DNA from: JALYRV01 sp040902895
GTDB taxonomy: Bacteria; Acidobacteriota; Vicinamibacteria; Vicinamibacterales; SCN-69-37
Length of the DNA: 64,000 nt
NCBI GenBank assembly: GCA_040902895.1
Contig: JBBDWL010000090.1
Location: forward strand, 51,159 to 115,158
Direction: 5' to 3'
Part shown: piece after piece, positions 8,790-17,155 of the stretch
Layout of the letters: every line of letters begins with the position of its first letter
Position numbering within the stretch: the first letter of the stretch is position 1
The notes under the pieces: model-generated
Databases searched by the model: none
Told to the model about the DNA's origin: nothing
The model's input: the letters and a program-made list of their open reading frames with translations, nothing else
Made by a program: the position numbers and the translations under genes

Positions 8790-9644
8790 ATGCGCAACCT
8801 CAAACTTCTTACGGTACTGGCGGTCGCGATCGCGTCAACCGGCTGTCTTCGGATGACCTATGCGCTCAACCTGAAACCTGACGGCAGCGGCACGATCGTG
8901 CAGACGCTTGCGATGTCGAAGGCGTCGGTGCAGCAGCTGACGGCGGTGTTGGGCTCCGCGCTCGGGCTCGAGGGTTCCCCGCCGGCCGCAGACGCGTCCA
9001 CGGCGGGCTCTCCTTTCCCGAAACCGGAGCAGCTCAAGGCGCAGGCCGCCGCACTGGGTGACGGCGTGCGATTTGTGAGCGCCACACCGTTTCCCGACGG
9101 CACCTTCGAAGGTCAGACCGTGACGTACGCCTTCGACGATGTGCGAAAACTGAAACTGAACATGGCCACGATGCTCGCGGGCGGCATGAGCGGCAAGACA
9201 ACGGGTGCGCCCGACCCTGCCGCGGATCTTGCGGTGACGCTCACCCGCGCCGGTGATCGCTCCACGCTCGTTTTGAAGATGCCGAAGATCCCTGAGCCCG
9301 ACGCGGCGCAAAAGGCCCAGGCCGAGGAGGCCATCAAGAAGTCGGGCGTCGATCCCGCGTCAGTGCCGCCGGAAGTCGAAGCGATGATGAAGAAGATGAT
9401 GGAGGGGCTCTTCATCGAAGCCGCCATCAACATCGACGGCAGCATCGTGACAACCAACGCGCCGTTCGTGCAGGGTACGAAAATCACGCTGCTGCAGTTC
9501 GACTGGACCGAGATGGCCAAGTCCGGCAGGAGCATGGGCGATTTGATGAAGATGCAGCCCGGCGGCGACATTCAGCAGATGCTGACGCGGATACCCGGAA
9601 TGAAGGTGGCGCTGCTGCCGGAAATCAGAATCGAGTTCAGGTAG
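8790..9644 (+). CDS. Predicted lipoprotein of unknown function
   Basis: A 284-residue protein with a lipoprotein signal: basic start, hydrophobic core, and lipobox ASTGC with the lipidated Cys at 19. The mature part starts with an all-beta segment (MTYALNLKPDGSGTIVQTLAMS) and includes Ala/Pro-rich and Met/Lys-rich helices (EAMMKKMMEGLF). The early part resembles the LppM-like fold described for exported bacterial lipoproteins, but this is a weak impression. It sits alone between tRNA genes. Confidence 0.7.
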   Translation: MRNLKLLTVLAVAIASTGCLRMTYALNLKPDGSGTIVQTLAMSKASVQQLTAVLGSALGLEGSPPAADASTAGSPFPKPEQLKAQAAALGDGVRFVSATPFPDGTFEGQTVTYAFDDVRKLKLNMATMLAGGMSGKTTGAPDPAADLAVTLTRAGDRSTLVLKMPKIPEPDAAQKAQAEEAIKKSGVDPASVPPEVEAMMKKMMEGLFIEAAINIDGSIVTTNAPFVQGTKITLLQFDWTEMAKSGRSMGDLMKMQPGGDIQQMLTRIPGMKVALLPEIRIEFR

Positions 9645-9690
9645 CGCGCGCCCGAACGCCCGCAGGCTCCGTGTTATCGTTACGGTTTCC

Positions 9691-9764
9691 GCGTCCGTAG
9701 CTCAGCTGGATAGAGCGTCGGCCTTCGAAGCCGCAGGTCGGGGGTTCGAATCCCTCCGGACGCA
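9691..9764 (+). tRNA. tRNA-Arg(TCG)
   Basis: Acceptor GCGTCCG pairs with CGGACGC, D arm GCTCAGCTGGATAGAGC, anticodon loop CTTCGAA, T loop TTCGAAT with a GGGGG/CCCTC stem. No CCA is encoded. The base of the anticodon stem has a mismatch (T opposite C). Anticodon TCG reads CGA and related codons. Confidence 0.93.
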
Positions 9765-9780
9765 AGTTCTTATCGACCTA

Positions 9781-9887
9781 AATGTAAATGGTAGATTGTA
9801 AATAGCATTGTCTATTGGCTATTGCTGCCGCTTCGGTGAGGCCAATAGCCCAATAATCAATGCTATTTACCATTTACGATTTACATT
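9781..9887. repeat. Large AT-rich imperfect palindrome between two tRNA-Arg genes
   Basis: Two arms of about 44 bases, at 9781-9824 and 9843-9887, are imperfect reverse complements. The outer AATGTAAAT and inner TAAATAGCATTG blocks match exactly. About 18 bases, including GCTGCCGCTTCGGTGAGG, form the centre. Base composition is far more AT-rich than the surroundings. It could fold into a long hairpin in the spacer between the two tRNAs, or be a miniature mobile element. Confidence 0.7.
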
Positions 9888-9906
9888 TCTCAGTCTCTTC
9901 TCCCCC

Positions 9907-9984
9907 GCGCCCGTAGCTCAGCTGGATTAGAGCGTCGGCCTCCGAAGCCGAAGGTCACAGGTTCGAATCCTGTCGGGCGCACCA
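9907..9984 (+). tRNA. tRNA-Arg(CCG)
   Basis: Acceptor GCGCCCG pairs with CGGGCGC, D arm GCTCAGCTGGATTAGAGC, anticodon loop CTCCGAA held by CGGC/GCCG, T loop TTCGAAT, discriminator A and an encoded CCA. The anticodon CCG reads CGG. It may be co-transcribed with the tRNA-Arg(TCG) 142 bp upstream. Confidence 0.95.
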
Positions 9985-9989
9985 CTTTC

Positions 9990-10009
9990 GCCGGAGCTCA
10001 AGCTCCGGC
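9990..10009. terminator. Palindrome shared by tRNA-Arg and cytochrome operon ends
   Basis: GCCGGAGCTCAAGCTCCGGC has 9-bp arms meeting at CA. It lies 5 bp after the tRNA CCA and directly after the stop codon of the convergent cytochrome gene, so it is placed to end or protect both transcripts. No T-tract is present. Confidence 0.45.
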
Positions 10010-10606
10010 CTACTTCATCTCCGCAATCACCGGATCCGGCACGCGGTTCTTCACCGGCTTGACGGTCTTCAGGTACGCGTAGATCGATTTCAAATCGTCG
10101 TCGGTCAGATTCCTGATGACGGGCCACGGCATGGGCGGCAGAATCGCGCGGCCGCGGCCCTGCTTCTTGCCTTCGCGGATCGTCATGATGAACTGCTCTT
10201 CGGTGTACGTGCCGGCAATACCGGTCTCGAGATCGGGAGTGAGGTTCTGCGTATAGCTGATGCCCCATGGTCCGGCGTAGGCCGTGAAGGTCGACGAGAT
10301 AGTAACGATCCAAGGTCCGCTCGGCGGCGGCGGCGGCGGCAGCTTCTCGCTGGCCGGATGTCCCGAGAGAAAACGATCCATGTCCGGCTCGGGGCCGTTC
10401 GGCCCCATTTTGAAGGGCGTGTGACAGTCGGTGCAGCCCATCGTGTTGACGAGATAGTCGCCGCGTTTCACCATGTCGGCCTTCGACATCTGCACGGCGC
10501 CTGGCGCGGGTCCGCTTGCTTTCACGCCGAACGACGCGAGCGCGAAAATCGCCGAGAGCAGAACCACGCGAGGCCTAAAGGCCTGCGCCACCAATTGATT
10601 CATCAC
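10010..10606 (-). CDS. Exported c-type cytochrome, one haem
   Basis: A 198-residue protein with an N-terminal hydrophobic export signal (VVLLSAIFALASFGVKA) and one haem motif, CTDCH at residues 58-62, after KRGDYLVNTMG. The Met ligand is probably in LPPMPWP near residue 158, and NLTDDDLKSIYAYLKTVKP is the usual C-terminal helix of a class I cytochrome c. It overlaps the 3' end of the upstream dihaem gene by 4 bp, so the two form an operon. Likely role: periplasmic electron carrier for a dehydrogenase. The partner is unknown. Confidence 0.85.
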   Translation of the reverse strand: MMNQLVAQAFRPRVVLLSAIFALASFGVKASGPAPGAVQMSKADMVKRGDYLVNTMGCTDCHTPFKMGPNGPEPDMDRFLSGHPASEKLPPPPPPSGPWIVTISSTFTAYAGPWGISYTQNLTPDLETGIAGTYTEEQFIMTIREGKKQGRGRAILPPMPWPVIRNLTDDDLKSIYAYLKTVKPVKNRVPDPVIAEMK

Positions 10607-11634
10607 TTCTCCTTTGAAGGTTTCTGTTCAGCAATCCATTTACGAATCAGGGCGACCGCTTCGTCGTCGACGATGCGCGTGCCGAGCGGAGGCATCTGCG
10701 AGACCGGATTGCGCGACGCCAGGCGGAAGGCCAGCACGCTGCGATCGGGATCGCCGGCGCGCACGCGCTCGCCGGGCCCTTCCCAGGCAGACGGCACGTA
10801 CTTGCTGATCTGGCCGAGTGTGGTTTCGAGCGCGGGCGGATGCGCCGACGGCGGCGCGGCGAACGGATACTGCAGCGAGAACTTCAGATTCGCGAGCTCG
10901 CCCGACAAGGTGTGGCAGTAGCTGCAGTTGCCGTGCAGATAGCCGAGGGCCGCGCGCGCGGTGGGTGACGATGCGGCGATGCGCGGCGCGCCGTTCGAGA
11001 GATGCGCCGGCAGCCCGCGCACCAGACCGCGAGCGACAAGCGTTTTCAGCGTCATGCCGCCTTCCGGCATCGGCTCGGCATGCGGCGCGTTGGGATCGCG
11101 ATCGGCCGACAGCTGCAACGTGCTGAAGCCCAGGATGCGTGCCGGGCTGCCCTCATGACACGACTTGCAGTCGGAGCGCGATGGAATCGCGTGGCGCACG
11201 CTGTCGCGAATCACCACGCTGCGCGCGATGCCACGCTCGGGCACCAACAGCGCCTCGCTCTCATCGTCATTCCACGCGTAGGTGAGGTACTGCCAGCCCT
11301 CGGCAGTGCGCTCGATGAAGCGTGTCTCGGCGCGGCGCGCGAACGTGAATTCCTTCCAGAAGCGCGTGCCGACTGGAAACTCCCAGACGTCAGGGTTCGA
11401 TGCGTCGATGAATGTGCCCGCGGGCAGCTCCATCCATCGCGTCTTGACCGCGCCGTCGGTCCACAGCGGATACTGCGGCGAAAACCGGATCTTCTCCGGG
11501 CCTATGGTTTTGGTATTCCAGTCGGTATACAGGCCGGTGTCGCGAAGGGAAGTTGCGGGCGGTTTTGGTTCGGTCGAAGGTCCAGCCGGGGCAAACGGAA
11601 ATACCGCCACGACTGCCAGTAGAAGTCGTTTCAT
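10603..11634 (-). CDS. Exported dihaem cytochrome c family protein
   Basis: A 343-residue protein with a signal peptide (MKRLLLAVVAVFPFAPAG) and two haem-binding motifs, CKSCH at 156-160 and CSYCH at 237-241. The N-terminal 150 residues, rich in Trp/Tyr (FSPQYPLWTDGAVKTRWMEL), match the non-haem part of the large family of proteins that resembles the Shewanella SO2930 type. The final segment VSQMPPLGTRIVDDEAVALI supplies a possible Met ligand. It is first in an operon with a mono-haem cytochrome. Role in electron transfer is sure in outline, substrate unknown. Confidence 0.8.
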   Translation of the reverse strand: MKRLLLAVVAVFPFAPAGPSTEPKPPATSLRDTGLYTDWNTKTIGPEKIRFSPQYPLWTDGAVKTRWMELPAGTFIDASNPDVWEFPVGTRFWKEFTFARRAETRFIERTAEGWQYLTYAWNDDESEALLVPERGIARSVVIRDSVRHAIPSRSDCKSCHEGSPARILGFSTLQLSADRDPNAPHAEPMPEGGMTLKTLVARGLVRGLPAHLSNGAPRIAASSPTARAALGYLHGNCSYCHTLSGELANLKFSLQYPFAAPPSAHPPALETTLGQISKYVPSAWEGPGERVRAGDPDRSVLAFRLASRNPVSQMPPLGTRIVDDEAVALIRKWIAEQKPSKEK

Positions 11635-11682
11635 TCTCGGCTGCGCCTGTTTTGGAGCGCCGAGAATATAGCACAGCCGGCG

Positions 11683-12045
11683 CTACCGCAGCGGGTTCTT
11701 GGCGAAGCAGAGATCTTCGACGATATGCCCGCCGAGCAGGTGCTCGCGGATGATCCGCTCGGCGTTTTCGGGCGTGACGTCGCGGTACCACGCCCCCTCG
11801 GGATAGACGACCGCGATGGGGCCGGCCGTGCAGATGCGCAGGCAGTCGCATTTCGTGCGATAGAAGGGGCCGTCCTCGCCGGCGATGTTCAGCTCCTTCA
11901 TCCGCTTCTTCAGGTACTTCCAGGTCTCTTCGCCGTCGTGCCGATCGGCGCAGTCGGGCCCGAGGCAGATGAACAGATGGCGCTTCAGCTTGCCGACACC
12001 GAATGAGGAGGCCGCGTCTTCAGGACTTTTTCGAGTTTTTCCCAT
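11683..12045 (-). CDS. Thioredoxin-like [2Fe-2S] ferredoxin
   Basis: A 120-residue protein with the thioredoxin-fold ferredoxin pattern: HLFICLGPDCADRHDGEET, then TKCDCLRICTAGPIAVVYPEG, then WYRDVTPENAERIIREHLLGG. Candidate cluster ligands are C27, C32, C68 and C72, with C66 as a fifth Cys. Such proteins relate to NuoE-type and cobaltochelatase-linked ferredoxins. The start overlaps the 3' end of ligD by 26 bp, so it is probably expressed with it. A link to end joining is not implied. Confidence 0.8.
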   Translation of the reverse strand: MGKTRKSPEDAASSFGVGKLKRHLFICLGPDCADRHDGEETWKYLKKRMKELNIAGEDGPFYRTKCDCLRICTAGPIAVVYPEGAWYRDVTPENAERIIREHLLGGHIVEDLCFAKNPLR

Positions 12046-14239
12046 GGCCCTCGATTCTCGCGAGCACCTTGTCGATGTTCACCGGCTTCATCGTGCGCAG
12101 CGGCTTCCAGAGATCGCCGGCAGCCTTGAAGCGCGCGCGATAGTTGAGCAGCGTGAAGTCCTGCGGCTTCACGCCTGCCTCGACTTCATCCCAGGCGAGC
12201 GGCGCTGAGACACCGGCAAAGTCGCTCGCGCGCGCGCTGTAGGCGGTGGCGATCGTCTTGCCGAGAATGTTCTGCAGATAGTCGACATACACCGTGCCGC
12301 GCGGCCGGCGCTTGACGAAGCGCTCGACGGTCGCGAACTTCGGATATTTCGTTGCCACGATCGTCGCGACGATCTGGCAGAGCAGCTGTCCCGTGTCGTA
12401 CGTCGTTTTCGGCGGCAGCGGGATGTAGATGTGCAGTCCGCTCGAACCTGAAGTCTTCGGCACGCCAGGAATGCCGAAGCGATCCAGTTCCTCTTTCACG
12501 GCGCGGGCGCTGTCGAGCACCTGCTTGAACGACGCGCCTTCGCCCGGATCCAGATCGATTGCGGCGAAGTCGGCGTACTGCAGCGAGCCCATGCGCGAGA
12601 ACCACGGATCCTGCGAGATCGCGGCAATCTGCGTCATGTAGAGCAGCGTGACCAGCGATCCGCCGATGACGCGTTCCATGCTGTCGCCGTCGGGCGTGAT
12701 CGGCTCGATGCTTTTCGGCAGCGTCTCGACGCGCACCCCGGCCGGCGGATTGTCGCGATGGCGCTGCTGATAGAACGCCGGACCGTTCACGCCGTTCGGA
12801 AATCGCTTCATCACCATCGGCCGATCGGCCACCACCGGCAGGATCAGTGGCGCCACTTCGGCGTAGTAGCGCAGCAGATCGCCCTTCGTGATTTTCAGGG
12901 CCGGCCAGAACAGCTTCGAGAGGTTCGTGACGCGCAGCGTCTGTCCATCCGGCAGCTGCAGCACACCGTCTTTCTTCTGCGCCTGCAGCTCGTGAAGCTG
13001 CTCGACGATGGGGGCGTTGGCGAGCGGCGCGTCACTGGGAGATGCCCCAGCGCGGCGGCGCGTCGCAGGAGCTTTGGCCGGTTGCTTTGTCTTCACCATC
13101 CGACTGCGGTCTTCGCGTATCACAGAACGTGCCGCCTTGTCGTCGCGCAGGCCCAGATACACAGGCTGTCTCAGATAGCCGTCGTGCGTCCACTCCGTAA
13201 ACTTGATCTGCGCCACAAGCTCAGGTGTGACGAAATGCTGACGCTCGCGCGTCTTGATGCGATCGCGAAAGGGGCTCGTGGAAACCTCGCGCGCGCGCAG
13301 CAGGCGATAGACACGATCCAGTTCCTTCTCGTTGAACCCTGTGCCGACGCTGCCGGCGTACATGAGTCGGTCTTGATCACCTTTCGCGCGCCCCAAGCCC
13401 TGTCGAGGGGCGTAATGCCCCATGAGCAGTGCGCCGAATCCGTGGCGCGACAGCCGCGGCTCGGTCCAGCCGCCGATCACCAGCTCCTGCTCGTGCAGCA
13501 CCTTCAATTTGCGCCACGTCGGCGATCGGCGGCCGCTCTCGTAGACGCCCATCCCGTCTTTGACGATCAGGCCTTCCCAGCCTTCGGCGATCGCCCTCTC
13601 GTACAACTCGCGTCCATCGTCGATCGCGATGTCGGTGATGCGCAGGAGATGGCCGAGCGAGGCGGGCGGTCTGAAGGCGCGCTGCAGGCGCAGCCGGCGC
13701 GCGATCGTTGGCAGGCCGCGCAGATCTTCGTTGCCGTCGCGAAGGATGTCGAACACAAAGAGCGCGGCGGGGTTTTCGGCCTCGACGAGACCGATCTGCG
13801 TTTCGCCCTGCAGATGGAGCCGGCCCTGCAGATGCTGAAAACCCAGCGCGCGTCCTTTGCGATCGAGCGCCGTGACCTCGCCGTCGATCAGGATCGGCGC
13901 TTTCAGTTTCGCGGCGTACGTCCGCAATGCGCGCGCGAGACCGGGGAACTGCACGGTCTTGTCGTTGCCATTGCGCGAATAGAGGCGCGCATGTCCCTTC
14001 GAGTCGCCCCGGGCACCTCGGGCTCGCTCAGGATGAACCGGTCTCAGGTCGACCAGCGCGCGAATGCCGTCAAGTTTCGGCTCGTAGATCAGACCCGGCT
14101 GCGCCAGCGGCGGATCGGCCAGCGTCGCCAGCATCGGCCGCACCTTGGCGGGATCCTCGGTCCACTTCGATGTCGGAAACGCGTCGAGCTTCTTCAACAG
14201 ATCCTTCGGCACGTCGAGGCCGGCCGCCGCCTTCGCCAT
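12020..14239 (-). CDS. ligD: ATP-dependent DNA ligase LigD, ligase plus polymerase domains
   Basis: A 739-residue bacterial NHEJ ligase. The ligase domain comes first, with the nucleotidyl lysine K55 in YEPKLDGIRAL (motif I), IDGEVTALD (motif III) and EGLIVKD (motif IV). After a Lys/Ala/Pro linker near residue 400 comes the archaeo-eukaryotic primase-type polymerase domain, with IDLDPGE metal ligands and SGSSGLHIYIPLP. The N-terminal 3'-phosphoesterase domain of Pseudomonas-type LigD is absent, so end trimming must be done elsewhere. ku is divergent 306 bp away. Ku and LigD together rejoin double-strand breaks. Confidence 0.93.
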   Translation of the reverse strand: MAKAAAGLDVPKDLLKKLDAFPTSKWTEDPAKVRPMLATLADPPLAQPGLIYEPKLDGIRALVDLRPVHPERARGARGDSKGHARLYSRNGNDKTVQFPGLARALRTYAAKLKAPILIDGEVTALDRKGRALGFQHLQGRLHLQGETQIGLVEAENPAALFVFDILRDGNEDLRGLPTIARRLRLQRAFRPPASLGHLLRITDIAIDDGRELYERAIAEGWEGLIVKDGMGVYESGRRSPTWRKLKVLHEQELVIGGWTEPRLSRHGFGALLMGHYAPRQGLGRAKGDQDRLMYAGSVGTGFNEKELDRVYRLLRAREVSTSPFRDRIKTRERQHFVTPELVAQIKFTEWTHDGYLRQPVYLGLRDDKAARSVIREDRSRMVKTKQPAKAPATRRRAGASPSDAPLANAPIVEQLHELQAQKKDGVLQLPDGQTLRVTNLSKLFWPALKITKGDLLRYYAEVAPLILPVVADRPMVMKRFPNGVNGPAFYQQRHRDNPPAGVRVETLPKSIEPITPDGDSMERVIGGSLVTLLYMTQIAAISQDPWFSRMGSLQYADFAAIDLDPGEGASFKQVLDSARAVKEELDRFGIPGVPKTSGSSGLHIYIPLPPKTTYDTGQLLCQIVATIVATKYPKFATVERFVKRRPRGTVYVDYLQNILGKTIATAYSARASDFAGVSAPLAWDEVEAGVKPQDFTLLNYRARFKAAGDLWKPLRTMKPVNIDKVLARIEGHGKNSKKS

Positions 14240-14284
14240 CGCCCGATCATAGTGCGCGCGCTGCCGCTCGTGTCATCGGTGCTC

Positions 14285-14394
14285 GGGGCAGTGTCCGGTA
14301 TTCGTCTCGCGCCGGCGAGGCGAGTCGGGCCAAAGAGCGGTCCCTCCGACGTCCTTTTTAACGCCGTCGCGAAACGAACACCGGACACTGCCCC
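14285..14394. repeat. 110-bp inverted-repeat element between ligD and ku
   Basis: The ends are 27-base inverted repeats starting GGGGCAGTGTCCGGT, with 25 of 27 positions matching. Inside is a GC-rich core with a CTTTTTAACG stretch. The gene-free stretch 14240-14545 holds little else besides the ku promoter. Size and structure fit a miniature inverted-repeat or REP-type element. Placed in the shared promoter region, it may affect both ligD and ku. Confidence 0.7.
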
Positions 14395-14545
14395 TGCGCA
14401 TCGACCAGCGCGAGCGCGGCCCGTGGAGGCGTCTCCGTCGAGCTCCACGGGCAATCGCGAGCGACCCCCTGCGGCGTGCACTTACGTGCAGGACTGTAGA
14501 CCTCGCCGGATCCGCCCGATAATGGGGCGAGCAGAAGGAGAGCGC

Positions 14546-15430
14546 ATGGCTGCCAGACCCACCTGGAAGGGTTTTCTCAAGATCAGTCTCGTCAACATCC
14601 CGGTACGGGTGTTCCCGGCCACCGATTCGGCGGCCACCATCAGCTTCAACCAGCTGCACAAGGCCTGTCAGGGCCGGATCCAGCAGAAGAAGTGGTGCCC
14701 GGCCTGCGAGACGGAAGTGCCGAACACCGAGATCGTCAAGGGGTATGAGTTCGAGAAGGGACGCTACGTCACCATGACCGAAGAAGACATGGCGAAGGTG
14801 CGGCCCGAGTCGACGCGTCTCATCAACGTGGTGCAGTTCACCGATGCGGCGGCGATCGATCCGATCTATCTCGAGAAGCCCTACTACTTGGCGCCCGACG
14901 GCAGCGTGGCGGCGGAGGCGTTCGCCGTGATGCGCGAGGGTATGAAGGGCAAGGTCGGGATCGGCAAGCTCGCGCTCTACGGGCGGGAGTACCTGGTGGC
15001 CATTCAGCCGCAGGATGAGGCCCTGATGATGTACACGCTGCGGCACGCGCGCGAGATCCGCAGCAAGGATCAGATTGACGAGCTCAAGACGGTGCCCGCG
15101 AAGACCCGGCCCGACGAGATCAAGCTGGCGAAGCAGGTCATCGCGAACTTCGAGACGGGCGAGCTCGATCTCGAGGAATACAAGGACGAGTATCAGGAAG
15201 AGCTGCGCCGCATCATCGATGCCAAGATTGCCGGCGAGGAAGTGACCGCGACGCGTGAAGAGGCGCCGCCCAGGGTGATTAACCTGATGGACGCGCTGCG
15301 TCAGAGCCTCGATCGCGTGAGCACCGACAAGAAGAAATCGGCCAAGGCGACCGTTGCGAAAGGCGCGAAGGCGAAATCGATAACGGCCGCGCCGGCGGCC
15401 CCGGCAGCAAAGAAGCGCGCCGCGAGGTAG
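14546..15430 (+). CDS. ku: Ku, DNA end-binding protein
   Basis: A 294-residue bacterial Ku homodimer subunit: starts MAARPTWKGFLKISLVNIPV, has the ring domain with CQGRIQQKKWCPACETEV and KGYEFEKGRYVTMTEEDM, and DEIKLAKQVIANFETG. The C-terminal tail after residue 255 is Lys/Ala-rich, as in Ku proteins whose basic tail aids DNA threading and LigD recruitment. The ATG is preceded by AAGGAG at 14535-14540, and GATAAT at 14518-14523 is a plausible -10. It binds broken ends and recruits the divergent LigD. Confidence 0.93.
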   Translation: MAARPTWKGFLKISLVNIPVRVFPATDSAATISFNQLHKACQGRIQQKKWCPACETEVPNTEIVKGYEFEKGRYVTMTEEDMAKVRPESTRLINVVQFTDAAAIDPIYLEKPYYLAPDGSVAAEAFAVMREGMKGKVGIGKLALYGREYLVAIQPQDEALMMYTLRHAREIRSKDQIDELKTVPAKTRPDEIKLAKQVIANFETGELDLEEYKDEYQEELRRIIDAKIAGEEVTATREEAPPRVINLMDALRQSLDRVSTDKKKSAKATVAKGAKAKSITAAPAAPAAKKRAAR

Positions 15431-15436
15431 GTTTCC

Positions 15437-16069
15437 GTGCCTGGGGCCTCAGACCGTCCGCCGGAGATCCCGCAGTTTCGGCTGCCGGCGAAATCCGGCA
15501 CCGGCCCTGTTTCTCCATATATCTACGGGTCTGCGCGGCTGTATTTCGGCGAAAGCCGCCAGTCGCAGGACGCGGCACGGCAGGTCAACGCCATCATCCC
15601 CATCGAACCCGGCCTGCGCTCCGTCGATTGGGATCGTGCCGAGATCGTCGCCGTCCGCCCCGGGGATCTGCAGCCCGTTGCCGCTGGCGGCGCACCGGCG
15701 CCGCTGCCCGCATTGGTGACAGACGTTCAGCGGTTCTCGAGGGTCGCGCGCGACTTCTATCGATGGCTGGGGCGCGCCCAGCGCGCGGATGCCTTTCGCT
15801 ATCCGCCGCTGAAGATGTCGTCGAAGCCGGGCGAGACAGAGGATCTCTTTCTGCAGCGCGTTCGGCAGTCGCTGCAGAAAAAACGCGATCTGCTCGCCGA
15901 GCGGCTGCGGCGCAAGCGCAAATCGAAACAGAGTCTGACGCAGACCGAGGCAGAGCTGCAGGCGCTTCCTGAGATGTCGGAGATCTCAGCGGCGGCGCTC
16001 GAGCGGATCGCTATGCGCCCCCGGCGGGGAGGAACGACCGTGGATCTGGTGGCGGTGGTGTGGAAATAA
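15437..16069 (+). CDS. Standalone C-terminal module resembling HerA/DUF87 ATPases
   Basis: A 210-residue protein from a GTG 6 bp after ku. It has no ATPase motifs. It shows IPQFRLPAKSG, YIYGSARLYFGES, then FYRWLGRAQRADAFRYPPLKMSS, KPGETEDLFLQRVRQSLQKK, a basic coiled coil and a final TTVDLVAVVWK. I recall this order from the region after the P-loop domain in DUF87/HerA-like ATPases (ALKLTSRPGE, EKRD, coiled coil, VALVW). If right, this is a detached end module. A shorter relative of its N-terminus is at 56559. Its last 59 bp overlap the convergent ExeA-type gene. Confidence 0.55.
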   Translation: MPGASDRPPEIPQFRLPAKSGTGPVSPYIYGSARLYFGESRQSQDAARQVNAIIPIEPGLRSVDWDRAEIVAVRPGDLQPVAAGGAPAPLPALVTDVQRFSRVARDFYRWLGRAQRADAFRYPPLKMSSKPGETEDLFLQRVRQSLQKKRDLLAERLRRKRKSKQSLTQTEAELQALPEMSEISAAALERIAMRPRRGGTTVDLVAVVWK

Positions 16070-17147
16070 GCACGGGTCCGATCGCCGGCGCACCCGGCAT
16101 CGCTGGCAGCTGTATCGGCGTGTTCTGAATCGTCCAGCCCACAAACGCCGCATAGACCGCGGCCGCAAGCAGCGCCAGCAGCAGCAACAGCACCAACGCC
16201 TTCAGAATCCTGCGGCCCATCGTTCGGCGGCGCGTGCGGCGCGGCGGCTCATCGGCCGGCTCCCCGCGCATGTGCCGTGCCGCGCGTGTGATGTGCCCGA
16301 CGGCAATCGTCGATGCGCCGTCGGCGCGCGCCTCGTCCAGCGCGCGATCGCACAGCAGGTTCACGCGCCGGGGAATGCCCTCGGCTGTTTGATGCACGAT
16401 CGCGATCGCATCAGGCGTGAATCCCACCTGCGCCTCGCCGCCGGCCACGCGCAGCCGATGCGCGATGTATTGTTCGACCTCGTCTTTCGACATCGGCTCG
16501 AGCCGCACCCGCCGCGAAATGCGCTGACTGAGCTGCGTCATGTCGTCGGCCGCCAGGGTCGTCTCGAGCCGGCGCTGGCCGCTCAGAATGATTTGCACGA
16601 GCCGCCGCCCGTCGGCTTCCATGTTGCCGAGCACGCGCAGCTGCTCGAGCGTGCGCGGCGCCAGGCCCTGCGCCTCGTCGACAACCAGCACCGCGCGCGC
16701 GCCGAGCGGCGCCAGCGATCGCAGAAACCCTTCGAGCGTTTCGTGCAGGTGCTGCGCATCCGCCGACTCGAACCGCCCGCGCCGCATTTCCTCGCGTGAG
16801 ACGACGCCAAAGTCGCGGAGCACGACGCGCAGCAGCTCGGCATCGGCGACCGCCGGATTCGTGATGATCGCGCTGAACGTGCGGCCGCCCAGCGCATCGA
16901 TCACCGTGCGCGACAACGTCGTCTTGCCGGTGCCGGTGTCGCCGGTGAGCAGAAGAAATCCTTCGCCGCGCTCGAGCCCGCGTTTGAGCTCCTCGAACGC
17001 GAGGCGGTGCGACGCGCTCTTGTAGTGGAAGCGGGGATCGGTCGTCAGCGCGAACGGCTGCTCGCGAAGTCCAAAGAAGCGCTCGTACGGCACGTCATCC
17101 GCACGCGACAGCTGCACGAGTGGAGTGTACACGGGATTTGTTAGCAT
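16011..17147 (-). CDS. ExeA-family AAA ATPase with C-terminal membrane helix
   Basis: A 378-residue protein. It begins with the ExeA signature YERFFGLREQPFALTTDPRF, then Walker A GDTGTGKTT at 69-77, Walker B VLVVDEAQ at 153-160, and a sensor region GQRRLETTL. Residues around 310-332 form one membrane helix, after a run of arginines, followed by a Pro-rich tail. ExeA-type ATPases help assemble secretin or pilus complexes through the wall. No secretion genes are next to it, so the partner is unknown. Confidence 0.8.
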   Translation of the reverse strand: MLTNPVYTPLVQLSRADDVPYERFFGLREQPFALTTDPRFHYKSASHRLAFEELKRGLERGEGFLLLTGDTGTGKTTLSRTVIDALGGRTFSAIITNPAVADAELLRVVLRDFGVVSREEMRRGRFESADAQHLHETLEGFLRSLAPLGARAVLVVDEAQGLAPRTLEQLRVLGNMEADGRRLVQIILSGQRRLETTLAADDMTQLSQRISRRVRLEPMSKDEVEQYIAHRLRVAGGEAQVGFTPDAIAIVHQTAEGIPRRVNLLCDRALDEARADGASTIAVGHITRAARHMRGEPADEPPRRTRRRTMGRRILKALVLLLLLALLAAAVYAAFVGWTIQNTPIQLPAMPGAPAIGPVLISTPPPPDPRSFLPAGGA

Positions 17148-17155
17148 GATCTCCC

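Noticed and set aside
12758..14545. Long plus-strand open frame opposite ligD
   Set aside because: It is the antisense of ligD extended into ku; no domain, and the ku start has its own ribosome binding site.
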